Positions 7,523-16,343 of a stretch of DNA of 64,000 nt are shown here, piece after piece (positions within the stretch are counted from its first letter, which is position 1; each line of letters begins with the position of its first letter). This DNA is from Nocardioides pelophilus. GTDB taxonomy: Bacteria; Actinomycetota; Actinomycetes; Propionibacteriales; Nocardioidaceae. Both the position numbers and the translations under genes were made by a program. The notes below the pieces were generated by a model. It made no database searches, was not told the DNA's origin, and saw only the letters and a list, made by a program, of their open reading frames with translations. The stretch lies in NCBI RefSeq assembly GCF_014180685.1, contig NZ_JACEHF010000005.1, positions 1 to 64,000 of the forward strand. Direction: 5' to 3'.

Positions 7523-9314
7523 GCCCCGACATGCGGTCGGTGCGCTCGCCGGCTGCGCGGTGTTCGGGGGCATGGCCGAAGGACGACTGGAGGAGCTGGC
7601 TCGCTCCATGGAGTGGACCGTGCTAGACCGGGGAGAGGTGCTGATGCGCACCGGCGACCGCGGCGACGACCTCTACGTCGTCGCGGGCGGTCGGCTGAAC
7701 GTCGCCGTGGTCGGCGCCGACGGCACTGAGACCATCGTTCGTGAGATCGGGCGTGGCTCGACGGTCGGGGAGGTGGCCCTGCTCACCGGCTCGCCCCGCA
7801 CGGCCACCGTGCGCGCGGTGCGGGACACGCTGGTCGGCCGGCTGACGCGCGCGTCGTTCGAGCGGCTGATGGAGGAGGACCCCCGCAGCGCCCTCCAGCT
7901 CACCCGGGTGGTCGCCGGCTGGCTGCTGCCGGGAAGTCCGCCGCGTCGCAACAGCGCGCCAGCCACCGTCGCCGTGGTCCCGGCAGCGGGCGTCGAGGTC
8001 CGCAAGTTCGCCACCCGGCTCGGCGCCGCCATCCCGTTGCGGGCGCTCGACCCCGAGATGGTCGACCAGGCGCTCGGCGCGGGAGCCGCGAGGTCGCCGG
8101 CGGGATCGCCGTTCGAGCGGGCGCTGGCCGACTACTTCGACTCCGCCGAGGTGGAGCACCCGCTGATCCTGCTCCTCGCCGACCCGGACACCGAGTCGCT
8201 CTGGACCGAGCGCGTCCTGCGTCGGGCCGACCGGGTGCTGGTCGTCGCTCCGGGCGGAGCGCGGCCCGACCGGCAGGCGAGGATCCTGCTGAACCGGATC
8301 GCCGAGACCGCCCCCGAGGTGCCGAAGGAGCTGGTGCTCGTCCACCGCAGCGCCCGGCCACCCGCGGGGGTGACCGCGACCTGGCGCGACGCCGGCGGGT
8401 TCGCCCGCCAGTCCCACGTCGTGGCCGACGCGGAGCGCGACTGGCAGCGGCTGGGTCGCCACCTCACCGGCCGCGCCACCGGGTTGGTGCTCGGTGGCGG
8501 TGGGGCCCGCGGCTTCGCCCACATCGGGGTGCTCCGTGCGCTTGACGAGTCCGGCATCGAGATCGACCGGATCGGCGGCAGCAGCATGGGAGCGCTGGTC
8601 GGCGGTCTCTGGTCGACCGGCCTCGACCCCGTCGACATCGTGGAGCGCAACCGCGAGATCTGGCACGAGATCCGTCCGCTGAAGGGCTTCACGCTGCCGT
8701 TCGTCGCCCTGCACGGCTCCCGCCGGAGTCGTACGGCGATGACCGGGGCGTTCGGGGGCCAGCGGATCGAGGACCAGGTCCGTGAGTTCTTCTGCACCTC
8801 GACCAACCTGACCCGCAACCGCAGCATGATCCACACCAGCGGGCCGCTCAGCCGCTACGTGCTCGCGAGCATGTCGATCCCGGGGATCGTCGCGCCGGTG
8901 ATCGACCGCGGTGAGCTCCTCGTCGACGGCGGGGTGCTCGACAACCTGCCGGTCGACCCGATGAGCCGCACCGGCGCCGGCACGATCTACGCGAGCGACG
9001 TGTCCCCACCGCGGACCTTCTCGGTGGGCATGCACTGGGAGGACGCACCCGGCATCCTGGACGTGGTGCGCCACCGGCTTCGCCAGTCGGCCGGCACCGC
9101 CTTCCCCAGCATCGTCCGGATCCTCGAGCGCACGGCCACCCTCGCCAGCGACCGCGCGGCGTCGGCCCAGCGGATGCGCAGCGACGTCCGGTTCATCGCG
9201 CCGCCGGTCGCCCAGTACGACACCTTGGACATGCGGCACCTGGACGAGATCGTCGAGGTCGGCTACCGGTCGGCGCTCGAGACGATCTCCGGATGGACAG
9301 AGGAGCAACGATGA
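7503..9314 (+). CDS. patatin-like phospholipase with N-terminal cyclic-nucleotide-binding domain
   Basis: The 603-residue protein is read from ATG 7503; GTG 7479 is possible. The N-terminal cyclic-nucleotide-binding domain (about 15-135) has the cassette G-E-V-A-L-L-T-G-S-P-R-T-A-T-V. A middle region of about 160 residues follows and matches the linker of NTE-type esterases. The patatin domain has the oxyanion loop G-G-G-G-A-R-G, nucleophile G-S-S-M-G (Ser361) and D-G-G (Asp475). The architecture is that of neuropathy-target-esterase-like lysophospholipases, such as M. tuberculosis Rv2565. It should hydrolyse phospholipid or lysophospholipid at the membrane, gated by a nucleotide. Its start overlaps the aldehyde dehydrogenase 3' end, and the next gene overlaps it by ATGA. 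Confidence 0.9.
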   Translation: MRIIRAEPRHAVGALAGCAVFGGMAEGRLEELARSMEWTVLDRGEVLMRTGDRGDDLYVVAGGRLNVAVVGADGTETIVREIGRGSTVGEVALLTGSPRTATVRAVRDTLVGRLTRASFERLMEEDPRSALQLTRVVAGWLLPGSPPRRNSAPATVAVVPAAGVEVRKFATRLGAAIPLRALDPEMVDQALGAGAARSPAGSPFERALADYFDSAEVEHPLILLLADPDTESLWTERVLRRADRVLVVAPGGARPDRQARILLNRIAETAPEVPKELVLVHRSARPPAGVTATWRDAGGFARQSHVVADAERDWQRLGRHLTGRATGLVLGGGGARGFAHIGVLRALDESGIEIDRIGGSSMGALVGGLWSTGLDPVDIVERNREIWHEIRPLKGFTLPFVALHGSRRSRTAMTGAFGGQRIEDQVREFFCTSTNLTRNRSMIHTSGPLSRYVLASMSIPGIVAPVIDRGELLVDGGVLDNLPVDPMSRTGAGTIYASDVSPPRTFSVGMHWEDAPGILDVVRHRLRQSAGTAFPSIVRILERTATLASDRAASAQRMRSDVRFIAPPVAQYDTLDMRHLDEIVEVGYRSALETISGWTEEQR

Positions 9315-10960
9315 CGGCGAGCGAGCCGAACGTGGAGGCCGGGCGCCCGGTGCGGGTGGTGTGCCTGGGTGGCGGGTATGCGGCGATCTACCTCGCACGC
9401 GAGCTCAAGGGAGCCATCAAGCGCGGCGACGTCGACCTGACGATCGTCAGCCGCGACAACTTCCACACGTTCCACGGCTTCGTCGCCGAGATGCTGGCAG
9501 GCAAGATCGCCCCGAGCAACATCACCAGTCCGGCGCGGCGCCTCTTCCCCCCGGCCCGGTTCCACAACGCCGAGATCAAGTCCGTCGACGTGGACCAGCG
9601 GACGGTGACGACGTCGCGGCTGCTGGACGGCAAGGAGAAGGTGCTGGAGTACGACCACCTGGTGGTGGCCCTCGGCTCGACCGACGACCTGTCCCGCTAT
9701 CCCGGCATCGCGCAGCACGCGTTCCAGCTCAAGACGTTCTCCGACAACTTCAAGGTGCGCAACCACCTCCTGGCCATGCTCGAGATGGCCGAGATCGAGA
9801 CCGACCCGGTCGAGCGCAGGCGCCTGCTGACGTTCCTGGTCGTCGGCGGCGGGTTCGGTGGCGTGGAGGTCTCGACCGAGCTGATGGACTACTTCCGGCG
9901 GCTGGCCCGCAAGGAGTACCCGGGCATCGACCCGGCCGAGATCCGGGTGCTGCTCGTGCACTCGGGGGAGCGGATCCTGCCCGAGCTCGGCACCCGTCAG
10001 CCAAAGCTGATCGGCTACGCCGAGCGGACGATCGCCAAGGGCGGCATCGAGGTGCTCACCGGCACCCGGATCAGCGCCGCGACCCGGGACGAGGCGATCC
10101 TCTCCGACGGCACCGTGGTGCCGACCCGGTCGATCATCAGCTCGTCCGGGACGGCGCTGTCGCCGCTGCTGGACCTGATGCCGTTCGAGCGGGACGACCG
10201 CGGGCGGATCATCACCGACGCGAACGTCCAGGTCCCCGGCACCGACAACGTGTGGGCGGCCGGCGACTGCGCCGCCGTACCGCACCCGCACGGGGAGACC
10301 TGCCCGGCCGTCGCGATCTACGCGATGTACGCCGGCCGACAGATCGGTCGCAACATCGTCCGGCAGATGAACGGCAAGCCGCTCAAGCCGTTCACCTTCA
10401 CCGGGCTGGGCGACGCCTGCTCGCTGGGCCGGCACCGGGCCGTCTCCCACCTCAAGGGGGTCCGCTTCTACGGGCTCCCGGCGTGGATCCTGTGGCGCAC
10501 GTTCTTCTGGTGGTTCGTGCCGACGTGGGAGCGCAAGGCGGACATCGCGTTCGACTGGCTGTGCGCGCCGGTCTTCGGCCGCGACATCGTCAACATCCAG
10601 ATCGCTGCGCCGTACGGACTCCGTCGCGAGCACTACGAGACCGGCCAGGCGGTGGTGCGGCAGGGCGAGGTCGGCCAGCAGATCTACGTGATCACCGCCG
10701 GCAGCGCCGACGTCGTCCGCGAGACCGCCGAGGGCGAGGTCGTGGTGACGAGCTTGGGTCCCGGCGACCACTTCGGCGAGAAGGCGGTCTTCGAGAAGTC
10801 GCGGCGTACGGCGACGGTCCGGGCGACCTCGCCGCTCGAGGTGCTGTCGCTCGGGGAGCACGAGGCGCGGACCCTGGCCGAGACGATCCAGGTGTTCGGC
10901 GCTGCGGTGCGGGAGCTGCCGAACGAGCCCGAGATCAACCCGGCGCCGCTCGGAACTTGA
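9311..10960 (+). CDS. ndh: type II NADH dehydrogenase with C-terminal cyclic-nucleotide-binding domain
   Basis: The 549-residue protein starts at ATG 9311 inside the ATGA overlap with the patatin gene, behind AGAGGAG. Two Rossmann glycine motifs are visible: the FAD site (G-G-G-Y-A-A near 18) and the NADH site (V-G-G-G-F-G-G near 180). A typical D[10 protein letters not shown] FAD-contact segment follows. Residues about 1-430 therefore fit a non-proton-pumping NADH:quinone oxidoreductase. Residues about 435-535 are a cyclic-nucleotide-binding domain (V-V-R-Q-G-E-V-G, then G-E-K-A-V-F and R-R-T-A-T-V). The regulatory domain sits at the C-terminus, unlike in its two operon partners. Its last 26 bases overlap the 3' end of the oppositely oriented cyclase gene. 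Confidence 0.9.
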   Translation: MTASEPNVEAGRPVRVVCLGGGYAAIYLARELKGAIKRGDVDLTIVSRDNFHTFHGFVAEMLAGKIAPSNITSPARRLFPPARFHNAEIKSVDVDQRTVTTSRLLDGKEKVLEYDHLVVALGSTDDLSRYPGIAQHAFQLKTFSDNFKVRNHLLAMLEMAEIETDPVERRRLLTFLVVGGGFGGVEVSTELMDYFRRLARKEYPGIDPAEIRVLLVHSGERILPELGTRQPKLIGYAERTIAKGGIEVLTGTRISAATRDEAILSDGTVVPTRSIISSSGTALSPLLDLMPFERDDRGRIITDANVQVPGTDNVWAAGDCAAVPHPHGETCPAVAIYAMYAGRQIGRNIVRQMNGKPLKPFTFTGLGDACSLGRHRAVSHLKGVRFYGLPAWILWRTFFWWFVPTWERKADIAFDWLCAPVFGRDIVNIQIAAPYGLRREHYETGQAVVRQGEVGQQIYVITAGSADVVRETAEGEVVVTSLGPGDHFGEKAVFEKSRRTATVRATSPLEVLSLGEHEARTLAETIQVFGAAVRELPNEPEINPAPLGT

Positions 10961-11843
10961 TCCGGGTGTCGCCGACGACCAGCTCGTCGCCGTCCTCCAG
11001 CGGACGCGCCATCGTGAGCCGGTCGCCGTTGACCGTGGTGCCGTGGGTCGACTGGAGGTCGGTCAGCACGAAGCCGGCGGGCGTCCCCGTGATCGCGCAG
11101 TGGTGGCGGCTCACCAAGGTGTCGTTGAGCACCAGGTCGTTGTCGGGCATCCGGCCGATCCGCAGGCCGTGCTCGTTGAGCGGCAGCGTCCGGCCGTCGT
11201 CCATGACCAGCTCCGCCGCCGCCACCGCCGCCGGCCGGTAGAGGGTCCGCGCCACCGCAGCGGCGGCCGCGCCCGACGTCCCGAGCGACTTGATCCGCGG
11301 GAACGACGTCAGCATGCCCTCGGCGTGGATCTGGAAGAGGCGCTCCTCCTCGGCCAGGTCCTTCAACGGGTGCGCCCCGAGATCGGTGATCTCCAGACCC
11401 TCGGGCTTGGTCGCGAAGTCGCTGACCACCGCCTGGGAGGCGACGATCTGGCCGCCGTTGGCCGTGCCCATGATCCGCGCCGCCCGGTGCACGTCGTACC
11501 CGACGAAGCTGCCGTCGTACGACGACACGACGCCCACGTGGATGCCCATCCGGGACCGGATCGGCCGGCTGCCCGGCCAGGTCACCTCGCCGAGCTCGAG
11601 CTGCGCCTGGATCGCGGCCGCAACCGCGTCGGCCACCGCCGGGAACACGACGAAGAAGCCGTCGCCGGCCGTGTCGACCTCGTGGCCGCTGTGGGCGGCC
11701 CACGCCCGCCGGCACGTCTCCCGGTGGAGACGGAGGACGTCCTTCCACTGGTCGGCGAGCCGGTTGGCGTGCAGCGTCGAGCCCTCGATGTCGGAGAACA
11801 ACATCGCGAGGCGCTGCTGGGAGAGCTCGCTCACCTTCGACAT
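10935..11843 (-). CDS. class III nucleotide cyclase domain fused to a C-terminal FHA domain
   Basis: In this 302-residue protein, residues about 10-190 are a class III adenylate/guanylate cyclase homology domain. Metal-binding aspartates are in F-S-D-I-E-G (Asp18) and A-G-D-G-F-F (Asp60). The residue that normally reads the purine (Lys before T-x-G-D) is Asp56. The transition-state Asn position in the V-N-x-A-A-R motif is His (D-V-H-R-A-A-R). Activity and nucleotide specificity are therefore uncertain. Residues about 215-300 form an FHA domain ([19 protein letters not shown]), which binds phosphothreonine and links it to Ser/Thr kinases. It lies tail-to-tail with three genes encoding cyclic-nucleotide-binding enzymes and starts 15 bases from the divergent scoA. 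Confidence 0.88.
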   Translation of the reverse strand: MSKVSELSQQRLAMLFSDIEGSTLHANRLADQWKDVLRLHRETCRRAWAAHSGHEVDTAGDGFFVVFPAVADAVAAAIQAQLELGEVTWPGSRPIRSRMGIHVGVVSSYDGSFVGYDVHRAARIMGTANGGQIVASQAVVSDFATKPEGLEITDLGAHPLKDLAEEERLFQIHAEGMLTSFPRIKSLGTSGAAAAAVARTLYRPAAVAAAELVMDDGRTLPLNEHGLRIGRMPDNDLVLNDTLVSRHHCAITGTPAGFVLTDLQSTHGTTVNGDRLTMARPLEDGDELVVGDTRIKFRAAPG

Positions 11844-11845
11844 CC

Positions 11846-11851
11846 TAGAGT
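11846..11851 (+). promoter_or_regulatory. leaderless-type -10 element of scoA
   Basis: TAGAGT lies exactly 7 bases before ATG 11859, the spacing expected when transcription starts at the A of the start codon. No ribosome site is present. It sits in the 15-base divergent gap to the cyclase gene, so control signals must extend into coding sequence. Confidence 0.5.
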
Positions 11852-11858
11852 TCGGCTC

Positions 11859-12653
11859 ATGGACAAGGTGATAGCGAGCGCTGCAGAGGCGGTCGCGGAC
11901 ATTCCGGACGGGGCGACCGTGGCGGTCGGCGGGTTCGGGCTGTGCGGGATCCCGTCGGTCTTGATCGACGCTCTCCTGGCGCAGGGTGCGACGGACCTGG
12001 AGGCGGTCTCCAACAACTGCGGTGTCGACGAGTGGGGCCTCGGGCGCCTGCTGTTCGCCCGTCGGCTGCGCCGGATGGTGTCGTCGTACGTCGGGGAGAA
12101 CAAGGAGTTCGCCCGGCAGTACCTCTCCGGCGAGCTGGAGGTGGAGCTGACCCCGCAGGGCACCCTGGCGGAGCGGATGCGGGCCGGCGGGTCCGGGATC
12201 CCGGCGTTCTTCACCGCGACCGGGGTCGGCACCCAGGTGGCGGACGGCGGCCTGCCGTGGCGCTACGACAGCTCCGGCGCGGTCGTCGTGGCCTCGCCGC
12301 CGAAGGAGGTGCGGTCCTTCGGCGGGCGCGACTACGTGCTGGAGGAGGCGATCGTCGCGGACTTCGGGATCGTGCGTGCCTGGAAGGGCGATCGGCACGG
12401 CAACCTCGTCTACCGCGACTCGGCGCGCAACTTCAACCCGCTGGCCGCGATGTGCGGCCGCATCACCATCGCCGAGGTGGAGGAGCTGGTGGAGCCGGGC
12501 GAGCTGGACCCGAACAACGTCCACACCCCAGGGGTGTACGTGCACCGCGTCGTCGCCCTGACACCCGAGCAGGCCGCGGACAAGCGGATCGAGAAGAGGA
12601 CCCTTCGAGACACCTCGTCCCTCGGTTCCTCAGGACAGGCGGTGACCCCGTGA
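11859..12653 (+). CDS. scoA: 3-oxoacid CoA-transferase, subunit A
   Basis: The 264-residue protein has the family I CoA-transferase alpha fold. Visible marks are the N-terminal [15 protein letters not shown] loop that binds CoA, followed by S-N-N-C-G and Y-V-G-E-N-K-E-F. It moves CoA between succinyl-CoA (or another acyl-CoA) and a 3-oxoacid such as acetoacetate, together with the subunit encoded by the next gene. The start at 11859 is chosen for the TAGAGT element 7 bases upstream and the family N-terminus M-D-K-V-I. The last 25 residues are an extra low-complexity tail. Confidence 0.92.
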   Translation: MDKVIASAAEAVADIPDGATVAVGGFGLCGIPSVLIDALLAQGATDLEAVSNNCGVDEWGLGRLLFARRLRRMVSSYVGENKEFARQYLSGELEVELTPQGTLAERMRAGGSGIPAFFTATGVGTQVADGGLPWRYDSSGAVVVASPPKEVRSFGGRDYVLEEAIVADFGIVRAWKGDRHGNLVYRDSARNFNPLAAMCGRITIAEVEELVEPGELDPNNVHTPGVYVHRVVALTPEQAADKRIEKRTLRDTSSLGSSGQAVTP

Positions 12654-13294
12654 GCTGGACTCGCGAACAGATGGCGGCCCGGGCGGCGTCGGAGCTGACC
12701 GACGGCTCCTACGTGAACCTCGGGATCGGCCTGCCGACCCTCGTGCCGAACTACGTCCCCGACGGGGTGGAGCTGATCCTCCAGTCCGAGAACGGGATCC
12801 TCGGCGTCGGTCCCTACCCGACCGAGGAGAACGTGCACCCGGACCTCATCAATGCCGGGAAGGAGACGGTCACGGTGAACCGGGGTGCGTCGTTCTTCGA
12901 CTCGGCCACGTCGTTCGGGATGATCCGCGGCGGCAAGATCGACGCGGCGATCCTGGGTGCGATGCAGGTGTCGGTGAAGGGCGACATCGCGAACTGGATG
13001 ATCCCCGGAAAGATGGTCAAGGGGATGGGCGGCGCGATGGACCTGGTCCACGGCGCCAAGCGGGTGATCGTGCTGATGGAGCACACCGCGCGCGACGGCG
13101 GGTACAAGATCGTCAACGAGTGCTCGCTGCCCTACACCGGCCTGGGCGTGGTCCAGCGGATCATCACCGACCTCTGCGTGATCGACATCGAGCCCGACGG
13201 ACTGCACCTGGTCGAGCTCGCTCCTGGTGTCACGGTCGACCAGGTCCGGGAAGCAACGGAACCTCCCGTGATCGGTACGCTGCCCCGACCATGA
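12650..13294 (+). CDS. scoB: 3-oxoacid CoA-transferase, subunit B
   Basis: The 214-residue protein starts at GTG 12650, overlapping the subunit A stop by four bases (GTGA), so the two are translationally coupled. The catalytic glutamate that forms the acyl-CoA thioester intermediate is Glu47 in Q-S-E-N-G. The [15 protein letters not shown] and E-H-T-A-R-D-G stretches are characteristic. With subunit A it activates acetoacetate or a related acid. The gene is followed 16 bases later by an unrelated membrane protein. Confidence 0.93.
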   Translation: MSWTREQMAARAASELTDGSYVNLGIGLPTLVPNYVPDGVELILQSENGILGVGPYPTEENVHPDLINAGKETVTVNRGASFFDSATSFGMIRGGKIDAAILGAMQVSVKGDIANWMIPGKMVKGMGGAMDLVHGAKRVIVLMEHTARDGGYKIVNECSLPYTGLGVVQRIITDLCVIDIEPDGLHLVELAPGVTVDQVREATEPPVIGTLPRP

Positions 13295-13310
13295 CACCTG
13301 GTCAACGACC

Positions 13311-14660
13311 ATGACGACGGCCCTCCTGCTGCTGGCCGTCGCGCTCCTCCTCATCCTCGCGTGCGGGATGTTCGTCGCCGCGGAGTTCGCCCTGGTCACC
13401 GTCGACCGCGGCCAGGTCGACAAGGCGGCGGCCGAAGGTGACGCCACCGCAGCCGGCGTACAGCGGGCCCTCCGGTCGCTGTCGACCCAGCTCTCGGGCG
13501 CGCAGGTCGGGATCACGGCCACCAACCTCGGCATCGGGTTCCTCGCCGAGCCCGCGATAGCCGAGCTGCTCCGCGACCCGCTGGGGACGATCGGCGTCCC
13601 CGACGGCGCGGTCGGCCCGGTCGCGCTCACGACCGGGCTTGTGCTGAGCACCATCCTGACCATGCTCCTCGGCGAGCTCGTGCCCAAGAACGTGGCGCTG
13701 GCGCTCCCGCTCGCGACCGCCCGCGCCACTCAGCGACCGATGCGCGCGTTCACCTCCGCGATCCGGCTGCCGCTCCGGGTGCTCAACGGCTCGGCCAACG
13801 CGATCGTCGGCTGGTTCGGCATCGAGCCGCAGGAGGAGCTGCGCTCCGCGCGGAGTCCCACCGAGCTCGCGTCCCTCATCCAGCGCAGTGCCGACGTGGG
13901 GACGCTCGACGCCGACACGGCCGAGCTGATGGAGAAGTCGGTCGAGTTCGGCACGCGCACCGCCGGCGAGATCATGACGCCGAGGGTCCGCACCCGCTCG
14001 CTCGACGTGAGCGACCGGGCCAGCGCGGTGATCGACCTCGCGCGCGAGACCGGGCACTCCCGGTTCCCGGTCCTGGACGACCAGGACGCCGTGGTCGGCA
14101 CCGTCCACGTCAAGAACGCCGTCGCGCTGCCCATGTCCGAGCGCTCCACCACCCGGGTCAAGCACCTGATGGCCAAGCCGATCGTGGTCCCCGACAGCCT
14201 CCGTCTCGACCCACTGATGGCGCTGCTGCGCAAGGACGGCTTCCAGATGGCGGTCGTGCTCGACGAGTACGGCGGACACGCGGGCATCGTCACCCTCGAG
14301 GACGTGGTCGAGGAGATCGTCGGCGACATCGCCGACGAGCACGACCGGCTCGGCGAGCGCGGCCGGCTCCGTCGCGACGGCACCTGGTCGATCTCGGGGT
14401 TGCTGCGCCCGGACGAGGTCGAGGACCTCACCGGTATCCCTCTGCCCGAGGGCGAGGACTACGACACCGTCGCCGGGCTGGTGCTCAAGGTGCTCGGGCG
14501 GATCCCGACGACGGGGGAGCACGTCGTCGTACCCCTCATCGAGCACCAGGAGGAGGACGACGCGCCCGAGCACAGCGCCGTACTGACGGTGGAGCACATG
14601 GACGGGCTGCGGATCGACCGGTTGTCGTTGCGGGTGGAGGAGGTGGCCGAGGATGAGTAG
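13311..14660 (+). CDS. CNNM/DUF21 transmembrane protein with CBS pair and CorC-HlyC domain (first paralogue)
   Basis: The 449-residue membrane protein has three to four hydrophobic segments in the first 160 residues (DUF21/CNNM domain, with G-E-L-V-P-K-N). Next come two CBS domains (about 215-335, with M-T-P-R-V-R-T and V-L-D-E-Y-G-G-H-A-G-I-V-T-L-E-D) and a C-terminal transporter-associated CorC/HlyC domain (about 350-440). The family is called hemolysin-like for historical reasons. Members are now linked to magnesium or other divalent-metal homeostasis, with CBS domains sensing nucleotides. Its stop overlaps the start of a paralogue by 8 bases. It corresponds in type to M. tuberculosis Rv1842c. 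Confidence 0.9.
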   Translation: MTTALLLLAVALLLILACGMFVAAEFALVTVDRGQVDKAAAEGDATAAGVQRALRSLSTQLSGAQVGITATNLGIGFLAEPAIAELLRDPLGTIGVPDGAVGPVALTTGLVLSTILTMLLGELVPKNVALALPLATARATQRPMRAFTSAIRLPLRVLNGSANAIVGWFGIEPQEELRSARSPTELASLIQRSADVGTLDADTAELMEKSVEFGTRTAGEIMTPRVRTRSLDVSDRASAVIDLARETGHSRFPVLDDQDAVVGTVHVKNAVALPMSERSTTRVKHLMAKPIVVPDSLRLDPLMALLRKDGFQMAVVLDEYGGHAGIVTLEDVVEEIVGDIADEHDRLGERGRLRRDGTWSISGLLRPDEVEDLTGIPLPEGEDYDTVAGLVLKVLGRIPTTGEHVVVPLIEHQEEDDAPEHSAVLTVEHMDGLRIDRLSLRVEEVAEDE

Positions 14661-15723
14661 CGTCGCCGCGCTGCTGCTGACCGTCGTGCTGCTGGCCGGC
14701 AACGCGTTCTTCGTCGCGACCGAGTTCGCCCTGGTCTCGGCCCGCCGGAGCCAGATCGAGCCCCGCGCCCAGGCCGGTTCGCGGCTGGCCCGCACCACCC
14801 TGCGGGCCCTCGGCCAGATGCCGCTGATGATCGCCGGCATCCAGCTCGGGGTCACCGTCTGCTCCCTGCTGCTCGGTGCGATCGCCGAACCGGCGATCGC
14901 CCACCTGCTCGAGCCCGCGTTCGAGGCCGCGCACCTCCCGGACAACCTCCTGCACCCGATCGCGTTCACGGTCGCCCTGAGCATCGTCGCGTTCCTGCAC
15001 GTGGTGCTCGGCGAGATGGTGCCGAAGAACATCACGCTCGCCGGGCCCGACCGGGCCGCGCTGCTGCTGGCGCCGCCGATGCTCGCCTTCGTCACCATGC
15101 TGCGTCCCTTCATCGTGGCGCTCGACGCGATGGCGCGGGCGATCCTCCGGCTGCTGCGGGTCGAGCCGAAGGACGAGCTGAGCTCCACGTTCACCCGCGA
15201 GGAGGTGGCGGCCCTGGTCGAGGAGTCCCGGAGCAAGGGACTGCTGGCCAAGGACGAGTACGACCGGCTGGCGGGTGCGCTCGGCTTCACCGAGAAGACC
15301 GTGGCTCTGGTGATGATGCGGCCCGACTCGTTGACCACCGTGCGCCGCGGCTCGACGGGCGCCGACGTGGAGGCGCTCTGCGCGGCGACCGGGTACAGCC
15401 GGTTCCCGGTGATCGACGACAACCCGGACGTCCCGGACGCCACCGGTGAGCTGATCGGCTACCTCCACATCAAGGACGTGCTCGAGCCCGACGAGGCGCG
15501 CCGGCAGCGACCGATCGCGGATCGATGGGTGCGCCCGTTCGCGACCGTGGGGGAGGACGCCGTGCTCCACGAGGTGCTGGAGAAGCTGCAGCGCAGAGGT
15601 GCGCACATGGCGCGCGTCGTGAGCTCCGACGGAGCCACGCTGGGCGTCGCCGCGCTCGAGGACGTGATCGAGGAGCTGGTCGGCGAGATCCGCGACGCGG
15701 CCCATTCCGACGAACCCGGCTGA
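14653..15723 (+). CDS. CNNM/DUF21 transmembrane protein with CBS pair (second paralogue)
   Basis: This 356-residue protein overlaps the first paralogue by 8 bases. It shows the same DUF21 membrane block (F-F-V-A-T-E-F-A-L-V-S-A and G-E-M-V-P-K-N) and a CBS pair (Y-S-R-F-P-V-I-D-D, then A-A-L-E-D-V-I-E-E-L-V-G-E-I). It ends shortly after the second CBS and lacks the C-terminal CorC/HlyC domain. This pattern, a full-length and a truncated CNNM side by side, suggests a heterodimer for divalent-cation handling. Confidence 0.9.
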   Translation: MSSVAALLLTVVLLAGNAFFVATEFALVSARRSQIEPRAQAGSRLARTTLRALGQMPLMIAGIQLGVTVCSLLLGAIAEPAIAHLLEPAFEAAHLPDNLLHPIAFTVALSIVAFLHVVLGEMVPKNITLAGPDRAALLLAPPMLAFVTMLRPFIVALDAMARAILRLLRVEPKDELSSTFTREEVAALVEESRSKGLLAKDEYDRLAGALGFTEKTVALVMMRPDSLTTVRRGSTGADVEALCAATGYSRFPVIDDNPDVPDATGELIGYLHIKDVLEPDEARRQRPIADRWVRPFATVGEDAVLHEVLEKLQRRGAHMARVVSSDGATLGVAALEDVIEELVGEIRDAAHSDEPG

Positions 15724-15730
15724 GGGTAAC

Positions 15731-15736
15731 TAGGGT
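15731..15736 (+). promoter_or_regulatory. leaderless-type -10 element of the phosphatidyltransferase gene
   Basis: TAGGGT ends 7 bases before GTG 15744. This favours that GTG over the in-frame GTG at 15735, which lies inside the element. Confidence 0.5.
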
Positions 15737-15743
15737 GTCCACC

Positions 15744-16343
15744 GTGGCAGGCTCGACGACGCGCAGCGAGGGGGAGTCGGGCGCAATTCTGACTCTTCCG
15801 AACCTGCTGAGCATGCTGCGCCTGGCCGGCGTCCCGCTGTTCCTCTGGCTGGTGCTCGGGCCCGAGGAGGACGCCTGGGCACTGGTGGTGCTCATGGTCT
15901 CCGGCTTCACCGACTTCCTCGACGGCTGGCTGGCCCGCAAGCTCAACCAGCAGTCGGTGCTCGGACAGATCCTCGACCCGGTGGCCGACCGGCTCTACAT
16001 CCTCGCCGTCGTGATCGGGCTCGCCCTCCGCGACATCATCCCGTGGTGGCTGGCGGTGTCGCTGCCGCTGCGCGACCTGCTCCTGTGGGGCCTCGTCCCG
16101 CTGCTGCGGACCCGCGGCTACAGCGCGCTGCCGGTGCACTTCCTCGGCAAGGCCGCCACCTTCAACCTCCTCTACGCGTTCCCGCTGTTGCTGCTCGGCG
16201 ACGGTGACGGCACCGTGGCGACCCTGGCCCAGATGTTCGGGTGGGCGCTGGCGCTGTGGGGGATCGGCCTGTACTGGTGGGCCGGGGTCCTCTACGCCTG
16301 GCAGGTGCGCAAGCTGCTCGCCACCACGGAGCGACACCGATGA
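15744..16343 (+). CDS. CDP-alcohol phosphatidyltransferase (PgsA2-like)
   Basis: The 199-residue membrane protein has about five hydrophobic segments. The family signature D-x2-D-G-x2-A-R-x8-G-x3-D-x3-D is complete (D-F-L-D-G-W-L-A-R, then G-Q-I-L-D-P-V-A-D). It joins a CDP-activated diacylglycerol to an alcohol headgroup in phospholipid synthesis. Position in the conserved cluster equates it with M. tuberculosis Rv1822 (pgsA2); the exact headgroup is not readable. Start GTG 15744 is preferred from the -10 spacing; GTG 15735 would add three residues. The next gene overlaps it by ATGA. Confidence 0.88.
   Translation: MAGSTTRSEGESGAILTLPNLLSMLRLAGVPLFLWLVLGPEEDAWALVVLMVSGFTDFLDGWLARKLNQQSVLGQILDPVADRLYILAVVIGLALRDIIPWWLAVSLPLRDLLLWGLVPLLRTRGYSALPVHFLGKAATFNLLYAFPLLLLGDGDGTVATLAQMFGWALALWGIGLYWWAGVLYAWQVRKLLATTERHR

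Noticed and set aside
7623-9398. 591-residue minus-strand frame opposite the patatin gene
   Set aside because: No domain is recognisable and it overlaps a gene with an intact catalytic dyad; high-GC shadow.
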